Counted from the first letter of the stretch, positions 8,964-20,250 are shown. The stretch is DNA of 64,000 nucleotides from Mediterraneibacter massiliensis (GCF_001487105.1 NZ_LN913001.1:1978372-2042371); one strand, 5' to 3'. Numbers and translations are program-made. Notes: generated from the sequence alone by a model not told the origin.

Positions 8964-8992
8964 ATTATATACCCCTTGTGGGTATATTGCAA
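8964..8992 (-). promoter_or_regulatory. csoR-copA promoter with embedded CsoR box
   Basis: On the minus strand TTGCAA (8987-8992), a 17-base spacer and TATAAT (8964-8969). The spacer carries the palindrome TATACCC-N5-GGGTATA (8968-8986), which runs into the -10. It resembles known CsoR boxes (a GC-rich centre between TATAC and GTATA arms), so repressor binding would block polymerase. Confidence 0.75.
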
Positions 8993-9083
8993 GTAAAAAC
9001 TAAAATATGTACTCTTTTCTCTCTCTGGTTTACGTTCAAAAAAGAACCGGCAGCCCCCCTGTCCTGTCGATTCTCCTCCTGCT

Positions 9084-10454
<1,371 letters not shown>

Positions 10455-10532
10455 TTAACAGCACTTTTCTCTTTTAATATATTCCCTTGTCTGTATAAAA
10501 ATATACCTTTCTTCTGCTGTAATAAGCTATGA

Positions 10533-10561
10533 TTGATTTTTCCATATGGCTATGCTATATT
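10533..10561 (+). promoter_or_regulatory. Ferritin promoter
   Basis: TTGATT (10533-10538), 17-base spacer, TATATT (10556-10561), about 58 bases before the ferritin ATG. The AT-rich leader after it includes a loose inverted repeat, but no clear Fur or PerR box could be assigned. Confidence 0.5.
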
Positions 10562-10618
10562 TTTAACATAGATATATAGGATGAACAAATCAAATAGAGA
10601 AAGAAGGCGTTTTTTACA

Positions 10619-11131
10619 ATGGTAAATGAACAAATTGCAGAATTATTGAATACACAGGTAAACAAAGAGTTTTATTCTGCTTATCTGTACCTGGCATTTT
10701 CCAATTATTTCTCAGAAGTCGGTTTAGATGGCTTTTCCAACTGGTATCTGATACAAGCTCAGGAAGAACGTGATCACGCTATGTTGTTTGTACAATATAT
10801 GCAAAATAATGATCTTTCTGTTGCTTATGAGGCGATCGACAAACCCGTATTCCAAGCAAATGAACACCTCGATGTACTTAAAGCGGCTCTGAACCATGAA
10901 CGTTATGTAACTGGACTGATCCACAATATCTACGGAGCAGCCAGCGATAAAAAAGATTTTCGTACTATGCAGTTTTTAGACTGGTTTGTAAAAGAACAAG
11001 GGGAAGAAGAAACAAATGCCGCAGATCTGGTCAAAAAAATGGAACTTTTTGGTTCAGATCCAAAGAGTCTATACCTGCTGGATCAGGAAATGGCGACCCG
11101 TACCTATAGCGCGCCATCACTTGTACTGTAA
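10619..11131 (+). CDS. ftnA: Ferritin (non-heme iron storage)
   Basis: 170 residues matching bacterial FtnA. The ferroxidase residues sit at the canonical numbers: Glu17, Glu50, His53, Glu94 and Gln127, with Tyr24. It would oxidise Fe(II) and store iron as a 24-mer shell, protecting an anaerobe from iron-driven oxidative damage. The ribosome-binding site is weak (GAAGG, far upstream). It is a single-gene unit between its promoter and a strong terminator. Confidence 0.95.
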   Translation: MVNEQIAELLNTQVNKEFYSAYLYLAFSNYFSEVGLDGFSNWYLIQAQEERDHAMLFVQYMQNNDLSVAYEAIDKPVFQANEHLDVLKAALNHERYVTGLIHNIYGAASDKKDFRTMQFLDWFVKEQGEEETNAADLVKKMELFGSDPKSLYLLDQEMATRTYSAPSLVL

Positions 11132-11151
11132 GGCTCTGCAATAGAAAAGGA

Positions 11152-11201
11152 AAAAAAGAAGAAAACCCAGCCGTGATCATAGCCGTGTTTTCTTCTTTTT
11201 T
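11152..11201. terminator. Bidirectional terminator between ferritin and apgM
   Basis: A 15-bp stem (AAAAAAGAAGAAAAC paired with its complement at 11187-11201), A-rich on one side and T-rich on the other, so it can terminate both convergent genes. Confidence 0.75.
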
Positions 11202-11246
11202 CTATCTTTTATCTGCTTTTTCTGAGCGCTTTCCCGCCATGACTCT

Positions 11247-12455
11247 TCAAGCGTTCTTTTTCAACAGACGATCCAACAATTCATGTCCGTTCTCCTGAAA
11301 GATTCCGGTCTGCCCTGCTGTTTTCTCGCAGTAGGTTTCCTTTCCTTTCACTTGACATGTGCTGTCATATAACAAATACGGAACAGGATCTCCAGTATGT
11401 GTACGCAGACGGATCGGTGTTGGATGATCCGGCAATACCAGCATACGGAACTCCTCTCCTGTCTCTTTGATCCGTTCGGACACAGGTCCGATAATCTGTG
11501 CGTCAATATACTCGATCGCTTTAATCTTATCTTTTACACTTCCCTGATGTCCCATCTCATCCGGCGCTTCCACATGGATATAGACAAAATCATATCCATC
11601 CTCTGTCAGTACTTTCACTGCCGCCTCTGCTTTACCGGCATAGTTCGTATGAAGTCCTCCATTGGCACCTTCCACCACGACATTGTGCATCCCTGCCCCC
11701 ACAGCAATTCCTTTGAGTAGATCCACTGCTGAGATCATTGCGCCTTTGACATGATTCTTTTTTTCAAAAGAGACCAGTGCCGGTCTCGTACCAGCTCCCC
11801 AAAACCATGCAGAATTCGCCGGATTCAGACCTTTTTCCCGGCGTGCCTGATTAACCGGATGATTTTTTAGTATGTCATAACTTTTTTCCATCATTTTCCG
11901 CAGCGTCTTATCTGCCGGAAGATACTCGCCAATACGCTTTGTCAAGATATCATGCGGAGCCGTCAGTTCTTTTACTTCTCCCTTCTTCTGGATCAGCAGA
12001 TGACGATAACTCGTCCCCACATAGAATGCATAGCCGTCTTCTTTCAAGCCTTCCCTAAGTGCTTCTAACAGCAGGGAGGCCTCCTTTGTCGTAATCTCGC
12101 CGGCACTATGATCGAGGATCTTGCGGTCTTCATACTTGTTTTCTTCTTCAGACAGCGTGACAAGATTACAGCGGAAGGAAACATCCTGCGGAGCCATATC
12201 CACGCCGATACTTAAAGCTTCCAAAGGGGAACGTCCCGTATAAAATGCCTTTGGATCATATCCAATCACAGATAGATTGGCCGTGTCGCTTCCCGGCGCC
12301 ATCCCTAAGGGCACCGTACGTACCATCCCAAGTTCCGACATCGGAGCCAGTCTGTCCAGATTTTCTGTTTTTGCTGTCTCAAGCGGCGTCCTGCCTTCTA
12401 ATTCCTCGATCGGTTCATCTGCCATCCCATCACACAATACAATTATGTATTTCAT
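11247..12455 (-). CDS. apgM: Archaeal-type phosphoglycerate mutase family protein (possible homoserine kinase)
   Basis: 402 residues of the alkaline-phosphatase superfamily (COG3635): MKYIIVLCDGMAD metal site, the Ser loop APGSDTANLSVIGYDP, GRSPLEA and the C-terminal metal ligands HVEAPDEMGHQG and LVLPDHPTP. The start at 12455 has AGAGGG upstream, overlapping the stop of hom; a longer frame from TTG at 12482 is rejected. The family is annotated as cofactor-independent phosphoglycerate mutase, but its place 16 bases behind homoserine dehydrogenase fits the comparative-genomic proposal that such proteins act as a substitute homoserine kinase. No classical thrB is in this window. Confidence 0.88.
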   Translation of the reverse strand: MKYIIVLCDGMADEPIEELEGRTPLETAKTENLDRLAPMSELGMVRTVPLGMAPGSDTANLSVIGYDPKAFYTGRSPLEALSIGVDMAPQDVSFRCNLVTLSEEENKYEDRKILDHSAGEITTKEASLLLEALREGLKEDGYAFYVGTSYRHLLIQKKGEVKELTAPHDILTKRIGEYLPADKTLRKMMEKSYDILKNHPVNQARREKGLNPANSAWFWGAGTRPALVSFEKKNHVKGAMISAVDLLKGIAVGAGMHNVVVEGANGGLHTNYAGKAEAAVKVLTEDGYDFVYIHVEAPDEMGHQGSVKDKIKAIEYIDAQIIGPVSERIKETGEEFRMLVLPDHPTPIRLRTHTGDPVPYLLYDSTCQVKGKETYCEKTAGQTGIFQENGHELLDRLLKKNA

Positions 12456-12471
12456 ATATCTATATACCCTC

Positions 12472-13689
12472 TTACTCTTCAATTCGAATCATATGGAGAA
12501 TTCCTGGAAATTCTGCCGCATTCTTGCTGTACTCGCCTTCCGTCATCGCCTCTGTCACAAAACCAAATTCGTCCTCCAGCTCCTTTACTTTTACCAGTCT
12601 TATAAGACCAAATTTGCTTTCTAGGTGAGACTTCATAGCTTCTGCATCTCCTGCGATCCGCACAAAATATCTTTTTACAGTCTCCGCTATCGGGAAAAGT
12701 TCTACTTTCTCACTCTCCCACATTGTCATGATATTCCTGTTCAGATGTTTTGCCGCGTCTACCACATCTGCAACTACCGCGCTTGCAGTCGGCAGTTTCC
12801 CTGCGCCGCTTCCATAAAACATCGCGTCTCCCAACACATTTCCATGTACAAAAACAGCGTTGAATACACCGTTTACACTATACAGAGGATGCTCTGCCGG
12901 AAGAAGATACGGCGCCACAATCGCATGTAAATGTTCGTTCTCTCTTCTGCTGGAAGCAAGAAGTTTGATCGTCATTCCCATCTCTTTTGCATACATCATA
13001 TCCTGCTTTGTGATCTTTGTGATCCCTTCTGTATAAATATCTTCAAAGTCTACCTGATGTCCCGAGATCAGGCTGGACAGAATGGCGATCTTACGGCATG
13101 CATCATACCCTTCTACATCCGCCTCCGGATTACGCTCCGCATATCCATTCGCCTGCGCTTCTTTTAATACTTCCTCATAGTCTGCTCCCTCATAGAACAT
13201 TTTCGTGAGCATATAGTTCGTCGTTCCATTCAAAATCCCCGTAATCTCTTCTATCTCATCCGCTGTGATAGACGAATTCAGCGCACGGATGATCGGAATC
13301 CCGCCTCCTACGCTCGCTTCAAACAAGAAGTTGATATTTTTCTCTTTGGCGATCGACAAAAGCTCTGCGCCGTGCTTTGCCACCAATGCCTTATTGGAAG
13401 TTGCCACGCTTTTCCCTGCCAGCAGACAACGTTTAACAAACGTATATGCCGGCTCGATTCCACCCATTACTTCGACTACAATCTGTATTTCCGGATCATT
13501 TACGATCACCTCAAAGTCATGTACCAGTTTTTCCTGTATAGGATCTCCTGGGAAATCACGGATATCCAGCACATATTTAATATAAATTTCATCTCCGACT
13601 CTCTGATTGATCCGTTTTCCGTTTGTATCGATCACTTCTATTACGCCGGAGCCTACTGTTCCATACCCTAATACTGCTATATTTACCAT
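12472..13689 (-). CDS. hom: Homoserine dehydrogenase
   Basis: Reduces aspartate semialdehyde to homoserine for threonine and methionine synthesis. The 405 residues comprise an NAD(P)-binding Rossmann domain (VAVLGYGTVGSGVIE type, residues 3-20), the catalytic region (GGGIPIIRAL, ILNGTTNYMLTKM, EADVEGYDACRK) and a C-terminal ACT domain (about 325-405) that usually gives threonine feedback. GGGAG lies 6 bases before the ATG. It follows prfB by 46 bases and leads into apgM, so the three are probably one operon. Confidence 0.95.
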   Translation of the reverse strand: MVNIAVLGYGTVGSGVIEVIDTNGKRINQRVGDEIYIKYVLDIRDFPGDPIQEKLVHDFEVIVNDPEIQIVVEVMGGIEPAYTFVKRCLLAGKSVATSNKALVAKHGAELLSIAKEKNINFLFEASVGGGIPIIRALNSSITADEIEEITGILNGTTNYMLTKMFYEGADYEEVLKEAQANGYAERNPEADVEGYDACRKIAILSSLISGHQVDFEDIYTEGITKITKQDMMYAKEMGMTIKLLASSRRENEHLHAIVAPYLLPAEHPLYSVNGVFNAVFVHGNVLGDAMFYGSGAGKLPTASAVVADVVDAAKHLNRNIMTMWESEKVELFPIAETVKRYFVRIAGDAEAMKSHLESKFGLIRLVKVKELEDEFGFVTEAMTEGEYSKNAAEFPGILHMIRIEE

Positions 13690-13735
13690 CTTTTTCTCCC
13701 TTCTTCTCTCCTTTTTGTCTCATCCTTTCACGAGA

Positions 13736-14840
13736 CTATTCATCCTTCATACTCAGATATGCATTGATAAATGCATCCAGGCTTCCGTCCATGACTGCAT
13801 TTACATTGCTGATCTCCGTATTTGTCCGATGATCTTTCACCATAGTATATGGCTGCATAACATAAGAACGTATCTGACTTCCAAAACCGATTTCTTTGAT
13901 TTCTCCACGAATATCTGACATTTTTTCCGCCTGTTCCTGCTGCTTCATTAAAAACAACTTTGCTTTCAGCATCTGCATCGCCTTGTCTTTATTCATATGC
14001 TGTGACCGTTCATTCTGGCATTGTACCACTATGCCGGTAGGCAGATGCGTGATACGAACCGCGGAAGATGTCTTATTGATATGCTGTCCTCCCGCCCCGC
14101 TGGAACGGTACGTATCTATTTTCAGATCATCTTCATTGATCTCAATGTCAATGTCCTCTTCAATATCCGGGATCACATCACAGGAGGCAAATGACGTCTG
14201 CCTTTTGCCCGCCGCATTAAAGGGAGAAATACGCACTAACCGATGAACCCCTTTTTCCGAACGCAGATATCCGTATGCATTAGTACCTTTCACTTCAAAA
14301 GTAACACCTTTGATGCCTGCCACATCACCTTCCAGATAATCCAGCACCTCTACGGCAAACCCTTTTTTTTCTGCCCATCTTACATACATACGGTACAGCA
14401 TGCCTGCCCAATCACAGGATTCTGTTCCTCCCGCTCCGGCATGCAAAGTCACGATCGCATTGTCTTTATCATAAGGTCCTGTCAGCAATGTCCGTATCCG
14501 TATTTCTTCAAACTTGCTTTCGAACAGCTCCAACTCTGCCTCTATTTCCTCTGCTGCACTCTCATCCGCTTCCTCTGCACTTAGTTCGATCAAGACCTTT
14601 AAGTCCTCATAATCAGAACACAATTTCTCGATCTGCTCGACAAATGCCTGCAGATCTTTTAATTGTTTCATCGTCTGCTGTGACTCTTCCGGTTTATCCC
14701 AGAAACCGGGTTCCTCAATCTTCCTTTGTAATTCTTCAATCTGCTCATTCTTTGACGCTAAGTCAAAGTGAATCCCTCAAATCTTTCAGCGGTTCTTCAT
14801 ATGCAGATAATCTGTTTTTTAACTCCTCTAACAAAACCAC
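13736..14840 (-). CDS. prfB: Peptide chain release factor 2, programmed +1 frameshift
   Basis: RF2 recognises UGA and UAA stop codons. The gene is read in two frames. A GTG start at 14840 (AGAGG 8 bases upstream) encodes 25 residues ending DLRDSL, followed by TGA at 14763-14765. The slip site CTT-TGA-C preceded by AGGG matches the classical autoregulatory RF2 site. After a +1 shift the frame continues LASKNEQIEELQ through the GGQ motif (SSGAGGQHINKTSSAVR) to 13736, giving about 367 residues. The anticodon-like SPF motif is visible (RISPFNAAGKR). When RF2 is scarce, ribosomes pause at the TGA and shift. Confidence 0.95.
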
Positions 14841-14917
14841 CTTTTTCACCTCTTTCTTTTTTTCTGCGAGCATCCTGCTTTCACAGCCTCGTCCGCACAA
14901 TTCCTCGCAATTATCTG

Positions 14918-14953
14918 AAAAAGTGCGGCATCGGTTAAAATGCCACACTTTTT
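14918..14953. terminator. secA terminator
   Basis: Hairpin AAAAAGTGcGGCAt paired with tTGCCaCACTTTTT, with T-runs in both directions. It lies 25 bases beyond the secA stop and separates secA from prfB. Confidence 0.8.
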
Positions 14954-14977
14954 CTTGCACTTTTACCAGAAGTTTTT

Positions 14978-17548
14978 CTACTTCCTGCCGCAGCACTGTT
15001 TATATTTTTTGCCGCTTCCGCATGGACATGGATCATTCGGATAGATTTTCTTTTCTTCCCTTCTTTTAGGAGCCCGCACAGAACTTTCATCTTTATTCGT
15101 GCCTGTTACTTTCGCAACTTCCTCCCTCTCAACCTTTTGTTCAACGCGGATATGGAACAGCGTGCGGATCGTTGTCTCTGCGATCGCGCCTGTCATCTCG
15201 CCAAACATATTATATCCCATCATCTTATATTCTACAAGAGGATCTCTCTGTCCATATGCCTGAAGTCCTATTCCTTGACGCAGCTGATCCATGTCATCAA
15301 TATGCGCCATCCATCTTGCATCGATCACTTTTAAAAGTACGACCCGTTCTATCTCTCGTATCTGCTCTGCTTCCGGGAATTCTGCCTCTTTTGCCTCGTA
15401 CGCCTTCACTGCTTTTTCTTTCAGAAGATGTTTGAGTTCCTTCTGCTGCATAGCCGTAAGTTCTTTTGCCGGAGGCAGCACAAGCTGTGGAATGATGTCA
15501 TGAACAGCGATTTCCAGTCCTTTCAGATCCCAGTCTTCCGGATCTGCCTCAGAAGAAGCAAACCGGTCCGCTGTATTTTCTGCATACTCCGTGATCATAT
15601 TATAAATCGTATCTCGCATGCTCTCTCCATCAAGCACACGGCGCCTCTCCCCGTAAATGATCTCTCTTTGTTCATTCATGACCTGATCATATTCCAACAG
15701 ATTCTTACGGATTCCAAAATTGTTGCTCTCTATTTTCTTCTGTGCCTTTTCAATCGCTCCAGAAAGCATTTTATGCTCAATCTGCTCCCCATCTGCTACA
15801 CCTAATGCATTAAATACACCCATCAGTTTCTCTGAACCGAACAATCTGAGCAGATCATCTTCCAGTGATATATAAAAACGGGATTCTCCCGGATCGCCCT
15901 GACGACCAGAACGTCCTCTTAACTGATTGTCAATACGCCTAGATTCATGCCTCTCTGTACCGATGATCTTCAGTCCGCCTGCCTCTCTTGCCGCATCGTC
16001 TAGTTTGATATCTGTACCACGCCCTGCCATGTTAGTCGCAATGGTGACAGCTCCATGTATTCCTGCGTCTGCTACGATCTGGGCTTCCAACTCATGATAT
16101 TTAGCATTCAGCACATTATGTTTGATACCTTCTTTTTTCAGCATTTTGCTTAAAAGTTCAGAGACTTCTATCGTGATCGTACCGACCAGTACCGGCTGTC
16201 CAAGTGCATGTGCTTCTTTGACCGCTTCTACAACCGCCTTGTATTTTTCCACTTTCGTCTTAAATACAGCATCGTCCAGGTCCTTTCTCTGGACAGGCAT
16301 GTTCGTAGGGATTTCGATAACATCCATACCATAAATATCCCGGAACTCCTTTTCCTCTGTCAGCGCAGTACCTGTCATACCACTTTTCTTGTCAAATTTA
16401 TTGAATAAATTCTGGAATGTAATTGTCGCCAGTGTCTTGCTTTCCCGTCTTACCTTGACATGTTCCTTTGCCTCTATCGCCTGATGCAATCCGTCCGAAT
16501 ACCGTCTTCCCGGCATAATACGACCTGTAAACTCATCTACGATCATGACCTCGCCTTCCCCTGTCACAACATAATCCTGATCTTTGAACATCAGATTATG
16601 CGCACGCAAAGCAAGGATGATGTTATGCTGGATCTCCAGGTTTTCCGGATCTGCAAGATTCTCAATATGGAAAAACTTCTCTACCTTTTTTACGCCGTCT
16701 TCTGTCAGGTTGATTGCTTTTTCCTTCTCATTTACAATATAGTCTCCGGTTTCCTCGATCTCTTCCCCCATGATCGCGTTCATCTTGGAGAATTCCCCGC
16801 TTGCTTCACCTCTCTCCAACTGACGTGCCAGGATATCACAAGCCTCATATAATTTCGTTGACTTGCTGCTCTGTCCTGAAATGATCAAAGGAGTTCTCGC
16901 CTCATCGATCAAAACAGAATCCACCTCATCTATGATAGCAAAATGAAGACTTCTCTGTACAAGCTGCTCTTTATAGATCACCATATTGTCTCGCAAATAG
17001 TCAAAGCCAAGCTCATTGTTCGTCACATAGGTGATGTCGCAGTTATATGCCTGACGACGCTCGTCATTATCCATGCCATTTAAGACAACACCGACAGTCA
17101 GTCCCAGGAATTCATGTACTTTTCCCATCCACTGTGCATCACGGTTTGCCAGATAATCATTGACCGTAACGATATGCACGCCTTTTTCTTCCAGTGCATT
17201 TAAATATGCCGGCAGGGTAGATACAAGAGTCTTACCTTCTCCGGTCTTCATCTCTGCAATGCGCCCTTGATGCAGGATGATTCCACCGATCAGCTGTACT
17301 CTGTAATGCCGCATTCCTAATACTCTGCCCGCTGCCTCCCGCACAACAGCATATGCTTCCGGCAGAATATCATCCAATGACTCTCCGTTTTTCAGCCTCT
17401 GCTTAAACTCTCTTGTTTTTTCTCTCAGTTCTGCATCGGACAATGTTTTCATATCCGGCTCAAGTGCCTCAATCCGGTCCACGATAGGATAAATACGTTT
17501 TAATTCATTTTCACTGTGCGTCCCGAAAATCTTCTCTACTAAACCCAT
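14978..17548 (-). CDS. secA: Preprotein translocase ATPase SecA
   Basis: Motor of Sec export. The 856 residues hold NBD1 with Walker [17 protein letters not shown], the DEVD box ([18 protein letters not shown]), the cross-linking domain, NBD2 ([33 protein letters not shown] within helicase motifs) and a helical scaffold. The C-terminal zinc finger [18 protein letters not shown] is present, which in other bacteria binds SecB or phospholipid. Full normal length. Transcribed alone from its own promoter. Confidence 0.97.
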   Translation of the reverse strand: MGLVEKIFGTHSENELKRIYPIVDRIEALEPDMKTLSDAELREKTREFKQRLKNGESLDDILPEAYAVVREAAGRVLGMRHYRVQLIGGIILHQGRIAEMKTGEGKTLVSTLPAYLNALEEKGVHIVTVNDYLANRDAQWMGKVHEFLGLTVGVVLNGMDNDERRQAYNCDITYVTNNELGFDYLRDNMVIYKEQLVQRSLHFAIIDEVDSVLIDEARTPLIISGQSSKSTKLYEACDILARQLERGEASGEFSKMNAIMGEEIEETGDYIVNEKEKAINLTEDGVKKVEKFFHIENLADPENLEIQHNIILALRAHNLMFKDQDYVVTGEGEVMIVDEFTGRIMPGRRYSDGLHQAIEAKEHVKVRRESKTLATITFQNLFNKFDKKSGMTGTALTEEKEFRDIYGMDVIEIPTNMPVQRKDLDDAVFKTKVEKYKAVVEAVKEAHALGQPVLVGTITIEVSELLSKMLKKEGIKHNVLNAKYHELEAQIVADAGIHGAVTIATNMAGRGTDIKLDDAAREAGGLKIIGTERHESRRIDNQLRGRSGRQGDPGESRFYISLEDDLLRLFGSEKLMGVFNALGVADGEQIEHKMLSGAIEKAQKKIESNNFGIRKNLLEYDQVMNEQREIIYGERRRVLDGESMRDTIYNMITEYAENTADRFASSEADPEDWDLKGLEIAVHDIIPQLVLPPAKELTAMQQKELKHLLKEKAVKAYEAKEAEFPEAEQIREIERVVLLKVIDARWMAHIDDMDQLRQGIGLQAYGQRDPLVEYKMMGYNMFGEMTGAIAETTIRTLFHIRVEQKVEREEVAKVTGTNKDESSVRAPKRREEKKIYPNDPCPCGSGKKYKQCCGRK

Positions 17549-17589
17549 AATCTGAAATTTACTCCTTGTCTAAATTTACTCTATTCTCC

Positions 17590-17618
17590 ATTTTATCACT
17601 ATCGATTACCTAATTCAA
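17590..17618 (-). promoter_or_regulatory. secA promoter
   Basis: TTGAAT (17613-17618), 17-base spacer ending TGA, and TAAAAT (17590-17595), about 41 bases before the secA start. Confidence 0.6.
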
Positions 17619-17645
17619 CCAATTCATAACTTGTTCATAATTCCT

Positions 17646-18413
17646 TTACAGGTTTGCAATAGTACGATATGGGATGTCCCCACCGAACAGATCCAGAGCG
17701 CTTCCGATCGTAAAGTCTAATTTCCCATCGCTTTCCCGCTCGAATTCTTTCAATTCCTCCAGCCTGCCGATCCCTCCGGCATAGGTGACCGGACAGGGCA
17801 CTTTCTCTTTCAGGATTCTGACCAGATTCCTGTCAAACCCGGCTGCTTTTCCTTCCACATCTACTGCATGGATCAAGAATTCATCACAAAATCCGGAAAG
17901 ATCTGTCAAAACTTTCTCTGACAATTTTACATCTGTAAATTTTTGCCATCGATCTGTCACAATATAATACTCTTCTCCTTTTTTCCTGCAGCTAAGGTCT
18001 AATACAAGACGATCTTTCCCTATTCTTTTTACCAGCTTTTCCAGATTCTCCTGATGGAACTCTCCCCCTGAAAATACATAGGAAGTCACGATCACATGAC
18101 TCGCCCCTGCTTCTATATAATCGGCCGCATTTTCTTCTGTGATCCCTCCTCCGATCTGCATGCCGCCCGGATAAACAGAAAGTGCCGACAGCGCCTGCTG
18201 CCTTGTAGCCTCAAAATATGCAGAATCTCTGGAGTTTAACAGAATGATATGTCCTCCTTTCAGGTTATCTTTCTTATATAACTTTGCATACCATGCGGCA
18301 CTTTGTTCTGTTGAAAAATTCGTTACCGCCTGATTTCCTTCATCTCTTAAACTGCCTCCCACGATCTGTTTTACTTTTCCATTATGTATATCAATACATG
18401 GTCTAAACTTCAT
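17646..18413 (-). CDS. hisA: HisA isomerase, eukaryotic (HIS6) type
   Basis: Histidine-pathway isomerase (ProFAR to PRFAR). The 255 residues follow the fungal/plant HIS6 form rather than the usual bacterial HisA: CIDIHNGKVKQIVGGSL at the N-terminus, then QIGGGI, HVIVTSYVF, LVLDLSCRKK, FLIHAVDVEGKAAG, VTYAGGIG and TIGSALDLFGG. It stands alone, away from any his operon, with a good ribosome-binding site (AAGGAAG). The protein is intact and probably functional. A TATAAT extended -10 is present upstream, near 18445. The insertion sequence begins about 110 bases upstream. Confidence 0.9.
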   Translation of the reverse strand: MKFRPCIDIHNGKVKQIVGGSLRDEGNQAVTNFSTEQSAAWYAKLYKKDNLKGGHIILLNSRDSAYFEATRQQALSALSVYPGGMQIGGGITEENAADYIEAGASHVIVTSYVFSGGEFHQENLEKLVKRIGKDRLVLDLSCRKKGEEYYIVTDRWQKFTDVKLSEKVLTDLSGFCDEFLIHAVDVEGKAAGFDRNLVRILKEKVPCPVTYAGGIGRLEELKEFERESDGKLDFTIGSALDLFGGDIPYRTIANL

Positions 18414-18509
18414 GTCTTTCTTCCTTTCACATTTGTTTTGTATACATTATAGCATGGTCCTTACATACCGTCATTGCTTTTTTCCTGTATGGTTATACTC
18501 CCTTCATAC

Positions 18510-18519
18510 AAAAATAGAA
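18510..18519. repeat. Target-site duplication, left copy
   Basis: AAAAATAGAA, repeated directly at 20251-20260 on the other side of the insertion sequence. Three bases (TAG) separate it from the aligned terminal repeat, so the exact left end is uncertain by three bases. Confidence 0.65.
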
Positions 18520-18522
18520 TAG

Positions 18523-20250
18523 TAGGCGTTTGCGAAACGCCACAAGCCGCATAAATACGGCATTTTAACTTTTATAAAACAAAACATCTCCTCAACGGAT
18601 TGTGGTAAAATAGAGTTGCCTAGAAACTATAAACCAACCACCCGAAAGGAGATGTACCTATATGATAACATATAAGCAGCTCACTTTGGCAGAAGTTTTT
18701 GAAGATTGCCAAAATAAATTCGATAATGACAAATATCAGTTTCTTTCTCTACTTGACCAAACCATTAATCTTGATGAAATTGTTCCTGTTTCTTTTGTTA
18801 CTCATTTTCACGCTTCTACAGGAAGACCTCGCAAGCATCAGCTTTATCCTATAATCAAGGCTCTCCTTATTCAGCGCATTTTCTCAATCCCGACCGATAC
18901 TCTTCTGATCATATTTTTAAAATATTCTCAGGAACTACGGGATTTTTGTGGCTTCCGTGTTGTTCCTGATGCCTCAAAATTCACTCGTTTTAAACAGGAC
19001 TTTCTTATGGACTTACAATCGATGTTTGATCACTTAGTTGATATCACTGAACCGATCTGCCAACGTATTGATTCTAACCTTGCTTCCATGAGCATCTTTG
19101 ATACTTCTGGAATTGAGGCATGGGTGACAGAAAATAATCCGAAATACGCGAACCGTATCATAAAACAGTTAAAGGCCTTTGCAAAGGCTCACAACTTTGA
19201 TCCTTACAAAGCTGCTTACGGCTCAATGCCCACACACGCTGCTGCTAACCCGGCTATCCAACAGATGTATATCAACGGACATTTCTGCTATGCCTATAAG
19301 TTTGGTATTGTCACGAATGGTCTTGGTATTGTTCGCGATATTACCTTCTACAATAAAGATTTCCTAAATGCTCATCCTGATATCATTGTTGAAAAGAAAT
19401 CCGATTCGCCAGATGAAGATAAATCACTTGCGGACTCTAAGGCGCTGCTCCCTGTTTTGATTGATTTCTTTCAGAAGCATCCTTTGATTAACCCTAAAAC
19501 TTTTCTAGGCGATGCCGCTTTTGATACCATTGAAATCTACAAAGCCCTTTTGGATGATCTTGGCTTTGAAAAAGCATTGATTCCACTCCGGACAAAACTA
19601 TCAATGGAAGAACATGGCTACACCTTCAACGAAAATGGTGTTCCTTGCTGTCCGCATGATTCCACACTTCCAATGAAACGGGAAGGGAGTAAATCTCATC
19701 TGAGAAGCAAACTTCCCAGCATGAAGTTTGTATGCCCTAAAATGAAATGGGAATACAACCGTGAAACCAAAACGAAACGCCGTGTCTGCCACTGTGAGAA
19801 CCCCTGTACCACATCTTCCTGTGGAAGAATGATTTACATTTACCCCGAAAAGAATCTGCGTGCCTATCCCGGTGTGGAACGTGGTTCCGTAGAATGGGAT
19901 GAGACCTACAAAATCCGTGTAAACGTTGAAAAATCAATCAACCATTTTAAAGACAGTTTCTGTATTGCCGGTCGTAAAACCCAAAATGAGAAAACACTAC
20001 ATGCAGATTTGTTGCTTGCAGGAATTTCTCAGTTAATAACTGTCATGGTTGCTGATAAAATTCACCAGCATCAATATATACGAAGTTTAAAACCACTCAT
20101 AGCATAGGACTTACCAACTTCATAAGCCCATGAGGTTTATTTGTTGTGCCAAGAAATGAACGATTTTCACTTCCTATCTCAAGAATCCTGCATGACAGGA
20201 TCCTTTGCCTGTTTTTAATCAGGATTGCGGACTTGTTTCGCAATTACCTA
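18523..20250 (+). mobile_element. Insertion sequence with DDE/YREK transposase
   Basis: About 1.73 kb. Imperfect terminal inverted repeats share TAGG-N3-TTGCGAAAC (18523-18538 with the complement of 20235-20250), and the 10-bp sequence AAAAATAGAA flanks both sides. A subterminal palindrome GGCGTTT-GCG-AAACGCC lies at 18525-18541. It carries one transposase gene. It sits between the 5' end of hisA and the terminator of the next lipoprotein gene and disrupts no coding sequence. Confidence 0.8.
18662..20107 (+). CDS. DDE transposase (IS4/IS5/IS1182-like)
   Basis: 481 residues, apparently intact. The N-terminal part (GRPRKHQLYPIIKALLIQR, FCGFRVVPDASKFTRFK) resembles the IS5/IS1182 dimer region. 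Catalytic residues are likely Asp in SIFDTSG, Asp in FLGDAAFD and Glu in YKIRVNVEKSINHFK; the last motif fits the Y-2-R-3-E-6-K signature exactly. A central cysteine-rich insert (CHCENPCTTSSCG) is present. The 10-bp duplication fits IS4-like target length. The exact family cannot be fixed without a database search. AAAGGAG lies upstream of the ATG. Confidence 0.88.
   Translation: MITYKQLTLAEVFEDCQNKFDNDKYQFLSLLDQTINLDEIVPVSFVTHFHASTGRPRKHQLYPIIKALLIQRIFSIPTDTLLIIFLKYSQELRDFCGFRVVPDASKFTRFKQDFLMDLQSMFDHLVDITEPICQRIDSNLASMSIFDTSGIEAWVTENNPKYANRIIKQLKAFAKAHNFDPYKAAYGSMPTHAAANPAIQQMYINGHFCYAYKFGIVTNGLGIVRDITFYNKDFLNAHPDIIVEKKSDSPDEDKSLADSKALLPVLIDFFQKHPLINPKTFLGDAAFDTIEIYKALLDDLGFEKALIPLRTKLSMEEHGYTFNENGVPCCPHDSTLPMKREGSKSHLRSKLPSMKFVCPKMKWEYNRETKTKRRVCHCENPCTTSSCGRMIYIYPEKNLRAYPGVERGSVEWDETYKIRVNVEKSINHFKDSFCIAGRKTQNEKTLHADLLLAGISQLITVMVADKIHQHQYIRSLKPLIA

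Noticed and set aside
14841..14996. Longer N-terminus of RF2 (frame from 14996)
   Set aside because: It runs through the secA terminator and the end of secA; the GTG at 14840 has a ribosome-binding site and gives normal RF2 length.
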